A stretch of 16,939 nucleotides of DNA from JALQUL01 sp964556425 (GTDB lineage: Bacteria; Pseudomonadota; Gammaproteobacteria; Burkholderiales; Burkholderiaceae_C): positions 1 to 16,939 of the forward strand of contig CAZKWC010000064.1 of assembly GCA_964556425.1 (NCBI GenBank), written 5' to 3'. Both the position numbers and the translations under genes were made by a program. The notes below the pieces were generated by a model. That model saw nothing but the letters and a program-made list of their open reading frames with translations, made no database searches and had not been told where the DNA came from. This document shows, in pieces, positions 12,517 through 16,939 of this stretch (within the stretch, counting starts at the first letter, position 1; each line of letters starts with the position of its first letter).

Positions 12517-14458
12517 TTGCTAGGGCCAGTTTTCTGTAAAGGGTTTGGCGACTAATTCCAAGTGACCTAGCCGCCTCAGATAAATTACCTTGGGCAGTTT
12601 GTATGGCTTTTTGCATTGCATTTAATGACAAATTGGCCAAAGTGGTAGAACTTTCTGCCTGCGGCGAGAGTAAGTTTTGTTGGTATAAATAGTTCAGCTC
12701 ATCTTCTGGATGGTTGGGTTTTAATAATCCCAACATATCATCTGGTAAATGTTGCCAGTTAATTTCTGTTTCATTGAGCTCCAACATAGCGCAACAAGTT
12801 CTTAATAAATTGTTGTATTGCCTCAAGTTGCCAGGCCAACTGTATTTTTGAAAAGCGAGCATTAAATCGGGAGCAATGCTTAAAGGAGTGGAGTTTGAAT
12901 ACTTGTCTAACAGTTGATGAGTGAGTGCCATTAAATCAGTCCGCTCACGTAAGGCCGGTAATTGAACAGTCAAGCCATTGATTCTGTAGTACAAATCACT
13001 TCTAAATAAGCCTTTTTCGCTAGCCTGTAATAGATTTTGATGCGTAGCGCATATTAAAGAGAAACTCACTGGCACAGGTTTGCCACCTCCTAAAGGACTC
13101 ACTTGACGCTCTTGTAAAACACGTAATAAACGTGCTTGCAAGGCAAGTGGCATATCGCCAATCTCATCTAAAAATAAAGTGCCTTCGTGTGCTTGCCTAA
13201 TTAATCCGATTGCCCCTTCTTTTTGTGCGCCCGTAAAGGCACCTGGTTTATAGCCAAAGAGTTCAGATTCAATGAGATGTTCGGGTAGGGCTGCGCAGTT
13301 AATGGCAATAAATGGTTTTTTTGCTAATTCTGAAGAGTCATGTACCGCTTTGGCAAATAGTTCTTTGCCTACGCCTGATTCTCCTAAAATTAACAAAGGA
13401 ATTGATTTTCCAGCAATTTTTCTGGCTTTTGTCTCAGCAGTTAACCATTTTGCATCACCTGTATTGAGTAATGCGAGTGCATCTTTAACCGGTGCCGCTT
13501 GACTTTTGCTAGTGTGAATTTTAATTTGGCTGGTTTTGCCATGTAGCTTGGCAAATACCGATTGTCCATTTCTAAGATGAAGTAAAAAACAAGCCTCATT
13601 TTGACGATTGGCAAGTTGTAAAATTTGATCAAGTTGGCAATCAAATAATTGCTCTACTTGGGTCGAACCCAAATCAAGGGGCGATAAACCTAAAGAGTTT
13701 TGTGCCTGACGGTTGGCTCCTAGTACCCATCCATCTTCAGATAAGGCTAAAACAGATTCGGCAACTGTTCCAACACCGGCCTCTAAAGTATGAAAATGAA
13801 GTCTTAAGTTTTTTTGATAAGTTGCTGTTAATAAACGATTTTCTACCATACAAGCAGCGGTTTTAACCAAGCCCAAGGTGTGGCTTTGTCTAATTTTTTG
13901 ATGCCCAGAAATATCTAAAATACCTAACAACTCTCCTTTTGCTGAAAAAATAGGCGAGGCCGCACAAGTTAAAAATGAGTTACGCTCTAAAAAATGTTCT
14001 GCACCGTGAACTTCCACACTACTAGCGTCAGCAAGAGCGAGTCCAATTGCATTGGTACCTCGTTGGTTTTCACTCCAGCTTGATCCTGGGTTTAAAGAAA
14101 CTTTATCGGCACGGTCTAAAAAAATAGGGTCACCCAAGGTGTGAACTAATATTCCTCGCCTATCGGCCAACACCACCATACTTTGAGTATCTTTTACCTG
14201 CTCGAACAAATACTCCATAATGGGCTTGCTATGGTTGATTAATTCTATGTTTCGAGTGAGGGTGTGCTGCAGTTCAGCTTGAGTGAGATGTTCAACATAG
14301 GGGAGTCGACCGTTAGGCATTAAGCCCGCTGCATGGCTACGAGCCCAAGATTGTGAAAGTTGTTTAGGAACAGGCAGGGCGTTGATGTCAGAGCCCGCTA
14401 ATAATTTTTGGCGCGCTGACTTAATAATAGGTGCCGAGCAAATAGTATGCAGCGCCAT
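12500..14458 (-). CDS. acoR: AcoR-type sigma-54-dependent transcriptional activator
   Basis: An enhancer-binding protein that remodels the RpoN holoenzyme by ATP hydrolysis. Its 652 residues hold a GAF-type sensor region at about 75-215 (with SENQRGTNAIG and the SPIFSAKGELLGILDIS segment typical of AcoR proteins), a PAS-like segment at about 225-300, and the AAA+ domain at about 330-560. The AAA+ motifs are Walker A GESGVGKE (359-366), the sigma-54 contact loop GAFTGA (406-411), Walker B GTLFLDE (426-432), RSDLYYRI and WPGNLRQ. A Fis-type helix-turn-helix lies at about 624-644 (LSEAARSLGISRQTLYRKL). GAGGAG precedes the ATG at 8 bases. It is divergent from the aldehyde dehydrogenase gene with a sigma-54 promoter between them, so that gene is its probable target. 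The inducer is not readable; acetoin, ethanol or an aldehyde is likely from the family. Confidence 0.92.
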   Translation of the reverse strand: MALHTICSAPIIKSARQKLLAGSDINALPVPKQLSQSWARSHAAGLMPNGRLPYVEHLTQAELQHTLTRNIELINHSKPIMEYLFEQVKDTQSMVVLADRRGILVHTLGDPIFLDRADKVSLNPGSSWSENQRGTNAIGLALADASSVEVHGAEHFLERNSFLTCAASPIFSAKGELLGILDISGHQKIRQSHTLGLVKTAACMVENRLLTATYQKNLRLHFHTLEAGVGTVAESVLALSEDGWVLGANRQAQNSLGLSPLDLGSTQVEQLFDCQLDQILQLANRQNEACFLLHLRNGQSVFAKLHGKTSQIKIHTSKSQAAPVKDALALLNTGDAKWLTAETKARKIAGKSIPLLILGESGVGKELFAKAVHDSSELAKKPFIAINCAALPEHLIESELFGYKPGAFTGAQKEGAIGLIRQAHEGTLFLDEIGDMPLALQARLLRVLQERQVSPLGGGKPVPVSFSLICATHQNLLQASEKGLFRSDLYYRINGLTVQLPALRERTDLMALTHQLLDKYSNSTPLSIAPDLMLAFQKYSWPGNLRQYNNLLRTCCAMLELNETEINWQHLPDDMLGLLKPNHPEDELNYLYQQNLLSPQAESSTTLANLSLNAMQKAIQTAQGNLSEAARSLGISRQTLYRKLALATKNPP

Positions 14459-14481
14459 AAGTGTGTCTCCTCTGATTATTT

Positions 14482-14510
14482 TTTATAAGATCAGTTTAGA
14501 TGAATCTGAA
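14482..14510 (-). promoter_or_regulatory. Candidate sigma-70 promoter of the acoR-like gene
   Basis: On the minus strand TTCAGA (14505-14510), a 17-bp spacer and TATAAA (14482-14487) stand just before the ribosome binding site of the activator gene. It lies 37 bases from the nearest activator-site repeat, so autoregulation is possible. Confidence 0.45.
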
Positions 14511-14546
14511 CTTAAATGGCTAAAACTAGAACATCATTTAGTAATG

Positions 14547-14596
14547 TGTTCCAATTTGTGACACTTTTTGTCAGTATGCTTTTTCAAATTGTGACA
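14547..14596 (+). promoter_or_regulatory. Two tandem activator-site-like repeats (UAS)
   Basis: TGTTCCAATTTGTGACA (14547-14563) and TTTTTCAAATTGTGACA (14580-14596) share the pattern TKTTYCAAWTTGTGACA. Their start-to-start distance is 33 bp, about three helical turns, so they face the same side. They lie about 105-155 bp before the -24 element, a usual distance for sigma-54 enhancer sites. Binding by the adjacent AcoR-type protein is inferred. Confidence 0.5.
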
Positions 14597-14700
14597 CTAC
14601 GCCAAAAAATCAATAGAGTTTTTACCCTAGTTGTGAAATAACTTTTATTAAAAACTTATATTTATCAATAACTTAAGATTTTAAAATTAATTTCAAAAAC

Positions 14701-14717
14701 TTGGCACGAATCTTGAT
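14701..14717 (+). promoter_or_regulatory. Sigma-54 (-24/-12) promoter of the aldehyde dehydrogenase gene
   Basis: TTGGCACG-AATC-TTGAT matches the -24 half (TGGCACG) exactly and keeps the N4 spacing, but the -12 GC is GA. Transcription would start near 14728, leaving a leader of about 50 bases. The position beside a sigma-54 activator gene supports the call. Confidence 0.65.
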
Positions 14718-14780
14718 ACATAGATATTGCCATCAAGGCTTTATTTTTAAATTCACAACAATCGAAGTAGGGGACAAATC

Positions 14781-16301
14781 ATGATTTATGCCAATCCAGG
14801 CGACGCTGGCGCAAAAGTAGAATATAAAAAACAATACGACAATTTTATTGGTGGCAAGTGGACTGCCCCAGTAAAAGGTCAATATTTTGATGTTATTACA
14901 CCAACCACCGGTAAAGTTTATACTCAAGCCGCTCGTTCAAGTGCAGAAGACATTGATTTAGCCATTGATGCCGCACATGCTGCTAAAGTTGCTTGGGGCA
15001 AAACGGCACCTGCTTCACGTGCCAACGTTTTATTGCAAATCGCTGACCGCATTGATGCCAATTTAGAATTGTTAGCCTATGCAGAAACAGTAGACAACGG
15101 CAAACCAATACGTGAAACCTTGGCGGCTGACATTCCATTGGCATCTGACCATTTCCGTTATTTTGCTGGTTGTTTACGTGCACAAGAAGGTGCTTTATCT
15201 GACATCGACGAAAATACAGTGGCTTATCACTTCCATGAGCCTTTAGGTGTAGTGGGTCAAATCATTCCTTGGAATTTCCCAATTTTAATGGCTGCTTGGA
15301 AATTAGCGCCTGCATTGGCTGCTGGTAACTGCGTGGTGTTAAAACCAGCCGAATCCACTCCTATCAGCTTGTTAATTTTGGTCGAATTAATTGCAGACCT
15401 TTTACCAGCTGGCGCCTTAAATGTAGTTAACGGTTATGGACGTGAAGCTGGCTTGCCATTAGCCACTAGCAAACGTATCGCTAAAATTGCCTTTACTGGT
15501 TCTACCTCTACAGGTCGTGTGATTGCTCAAGCTGCGGCCAACAACCTTATTCCAGCGACTCTCGAATTAGGTGGCAAGTCACCTAACATCTTCTTCGCCG
15601 ATATTGCAGACAAAGATGACAGCTTCTACGACAAAGCAATTGAAGGTTTGGTATTGTTTGCCTTTAACCAAGGTGAAGTCTGTACTTGCCCATCACGTGC
15701 TTTAATTCATGAGTCAATTTATGAAGACTTTATGGCAAGATGTATTGAACGCATCAAAGCTATTAAACAAGGTAACCCACTCGACACCGAAACCATGATT
15801 GGTGCACAAGCTTCTAAAGAGCAAATGACCAAAATTGCTTCTTACCTAGAATTAGGTCGTCAAGAAGGCGCTGAAGTATTGGTGGGCGGTAACGTGGCAC
15901 AAATGTCTGGCGATTTAGCCGGTGGTTACTATATTGAACCTACCGTATTTAAAGGTCACAATAAAATGCGTATTTTCCAAGAAGAGATTTTTGGACCAGT
16001 ATTAGCTGTTACCACCTTCAAAACTGAAGAAGAAGCCCTTGAATTGGCCAATGACACTTTATATGGTCTAGGCGCTGGTGTATGGAGCCGTAACGGAAAC
16101 GTGGCTTATCGTATGGGTCGTGCCATTCAAGCTGGTCGTGTATGGACGAACTGCTACCATGCCTATCCTGCACATGCTGCATTCGGTGGTTACAAAGAGT
16201 CTGGCATTGGCCGTGAAACCCACAAAGTGATGTTAGACCACTACCAACAAACTAAAAACTTGTTAGTGAGCTATGCTGAAGGTAAATTAGGTTTCTTCTA
16301 A
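14781..16301 (+). CDS. aldB: NAD(P)+-dependent aldehyde dehydrogenase, AldB/AcoD/ExaC type
   Basis: Oxidises acetaldehyde and related aldehydes to acids in the cytoplasm. The 506 residues cover the full ALDH fold with IIPWNFP (Asn165), VVLKPAES (Lys188), AFTGSTSTG cofactor loop (238-245), LELGGKSPN (general base Glu262), FNQGEVCTCPSRAL (nucleophile Cys301), and EEIFGPVLAV. The QGEVCTCPSRA sequence and the AYPAHAAFGGYKESGIGRETH C-terminus are characteristic of E. coli AldB and Alcaligenes AcoD (E. coli AldB is 512 residues). AGGGGA stands before the ATG. A sigma-54 promoter and enhancer-like repeats precede it and the AcoR-type activator is divergent, so induction by substrate is expected. A DUF779 gene follows after a terminator-like hairpin. 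Confidence 0.95.
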   Translation: MIYANPGDAGAKVEYKKQYDNFIGGKWTAPVKGQYFDVITPTTGKVYTQAARSSAEDIDLAIDAAHAAKVAWGKTAPASRANVLLQIADRIDANLELLAYAETVDNGKPIRETLAADIPLASDHFRYFAGCLRAQEGALSDIDENTVAYHFHEPLGVVGQIIPWNFPILMAAWKLAPALAAGNCVVLKPAESTPISLLILVELIADLLPAGALNVVNGYGREAGLPLATSKRIAKIAFTGSTSTGRVIAQAAANNLIPATLELGGKSPNIFFADIADKDDSFYDKAIEGLVLFAFNQGEVCTCPSRALIHESIYEDFMARCIERIKAIKQGNPLDTETMIGAQASKEQMTKIASYLELGRQEGAEVLVGGNVAQMSGDLAGGYYIEPTVFKGHNKMRIFQEEIFGPVLAVTTFKTEEEALELANDTLYGLGAGVWSRNGNVAYRMGRAIQAGRVWTNCYHAYPAHAAFGGYKESGIGRETHKVMLDHYQQTKNLLVSYAEGKLGFF

Positions 16302-16344
16302 TGCAATAAATTCATTAGTTAAATAGTCCCCATTTTTGGGAAAT

Positions 16345-16396
16345 AAACAGCCAGTAAAAATAAGGCCTAATGGTTTTATGTTTTGCTGGCTGTTTT
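16345..16396 (+). terminator. Terminator-like hairpin between aldB and the DUF779 gene
   Basis: A 10-bp perfect stem AAACAGCCAG/CTGGCTGTTT (16345-16354 with 16386-16395) encloses a 31-base loop and is followed by a T-rich stretch (TTTTATTATG). A smaller hairpin TCCC-N7-GGGA precedes it at 16327-16341. It should lower expression of the downstream gene relative to aldB. The long loop is a reservation. Confidence 0.6.
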
Positions 16397-16443
16397 ATTA
16401 TGTATCTGCCTTTTATATATAGAACAACCAATTAGGAGCAAGC

Positions 16444-16851
16444 ATGACAGAACGAGTAATTGCTACCCCAGAAGCAGTAGCACTAATAGAAGAGTTGAAA
16501 AATCAATACGGTGAACTTATGTTTCATCAGTCGGGTGGATGTTGCGACAATAGTGCAGCCAACTGTTATTTACCCAATGATTTAACAATAGGGGCACATG
16601 ATGTTTATTTAGGTAGTTTGGCAGGCGTGCCTTTTTATATGAGCCGCTCACAATTTGAATATTGGCAACATACCCAACTGATATTAGATGTAATTGAAGG
16701 GGTGGGTGGTACATTTTCACTAGAAGGCAACACTGGAAAAGCCTTTCACACACGCTCAAAAGTGTTTGATGACGAAGAGTGGGCTCAAATTAAAGAACAA
16801 AAAGTAATTGCTGGGGATGAGTGGCTAAAAATAAATGCAAAATTAGCTTAA
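16444..16851 (+). CDS. DUF779 family protein, aldehyde dehydrogenase-associated
   Basis: A 135-residue soluble protein without signal peptide or membrane segment. The N-terminal half has the DUF779 pattern: MFHQSGGCCDNS (His28, Cys33, Cys34) and a further Cys41, then VYLGSLAGVPFYMS and FEYWQHTQL. The C-terminal part GGTFSLEGNTGKAFHTRSKVF resembles the family's closing motif. Family members commonly lie beside AldB/ExaC-type aldehyde dehydrogenase genes, as here. The function is not established as far as I know. The Cys/His cluster suggests metal or thiol chemistry (inference). AGGAG precedes the ATG. A terminator-like hairpin separates it from aldB, so it may depend on read-through or have its own weak promoter. 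Confidence 0.88.
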   Translation: MTERVIATPEAVALIEELKNQYGELMFHQSGGCCDNSAANCYLPNDLTIGAHDVYLGSLAGVPFYMSRSQFEYWQHTQLILDVIEGVGGTFSLEGNTGKAFHTRSKVFDDEEWAQIKEQKVIAGDEWLKINAKLA

Positions 16852-16939
16852 ATTGTTAGAAGTTGTTGCAAAGTACGGGTTTTCCAGTATAGAATAGCAG
16901 GCTCAGCAAGCAACAAACCTTAATAGATGAGTTGTTTGC

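Noticed and set aside
16863..16916. TTGTTGC/GCAACAA inverted repeat after the DUF779 gene
   Set aside because: Seven pairs with a 40-base loop and no T-run; the window ends too soon to see the context.

Overview
The window is an AT-rich stretch of about 17 kb of bacterial chromosome. The order moeB-like / S41 protease / gpmA on the minus strand, divergent from rhodanese / grxC on the plus strand, is an arrangement I associate with Burkholderiales (Betaproteobacteria). The GC content is low for that order, so a low-GC lineage is my inference; genus cannot be assigned from this sequence. Nearly everything is chromosomal housekeeping or accessory metabolism. I see no transposase, phage gene, CRISPR array, tRNA or rRNA.

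Layout. Positions 1-2239 (minus) hold two tandem paralogous lipoproteins of unknown function; the left copy runs off the window. A 650-base non-coding stretch follows, carrying a consensus sigma-70 promoter and, just before rtcB, a good sigma-54 (-24/-12) promoter. rtcB (RNA ligase) is followed by a 100-N assembly gap whose two flanks are the same 55 bases, which marks it as a scaffolding artefact. Next comes a ybhP-clsB pair (EEP-family hydrolase and cardiolipin synthase B) with an ATGA overlap. Then comes a compact three-gene unit: a GTP cyclohydrolase I variant, a single-domain BLUF blue-light photoreceptor and an exported Staphylococcal-nuclease-like protein, each separated by 3 bases. This is the least conventional gene set here.

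Convergent to it is the minus-strand series gpmA > ctpA-like S41 protease > moeB/thiF-like adenylyltransferase. Divergent from gpmA run a membrane-anchored rhodanese and grxC, closed by a strong terminator. The right end is an aldehyde-oxidation module: an AcoR-type sigma-54 activator (minus), two 17-bp activator-site-like repeats 33 bp apart, a sigma-54 promoter, an AldB/AcoD-type aldehyde dehydrogenase, an intercistronic terminator and a DUF779 protein.

How they fit together: both sigma-54 promoters point to RpoN control of stress or alternative-substrate genes (RNA repair, aldehyde oxidation). The regulator for the second lies beside its target; an RtcR-type regulator for the first is not in the window. 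Several gene starts were moved from the longest open frame to internal ATGs on the basis of ribosome binding sites, overlaps and family N-termini (rtcB, clsB, ctpA, gpmA).
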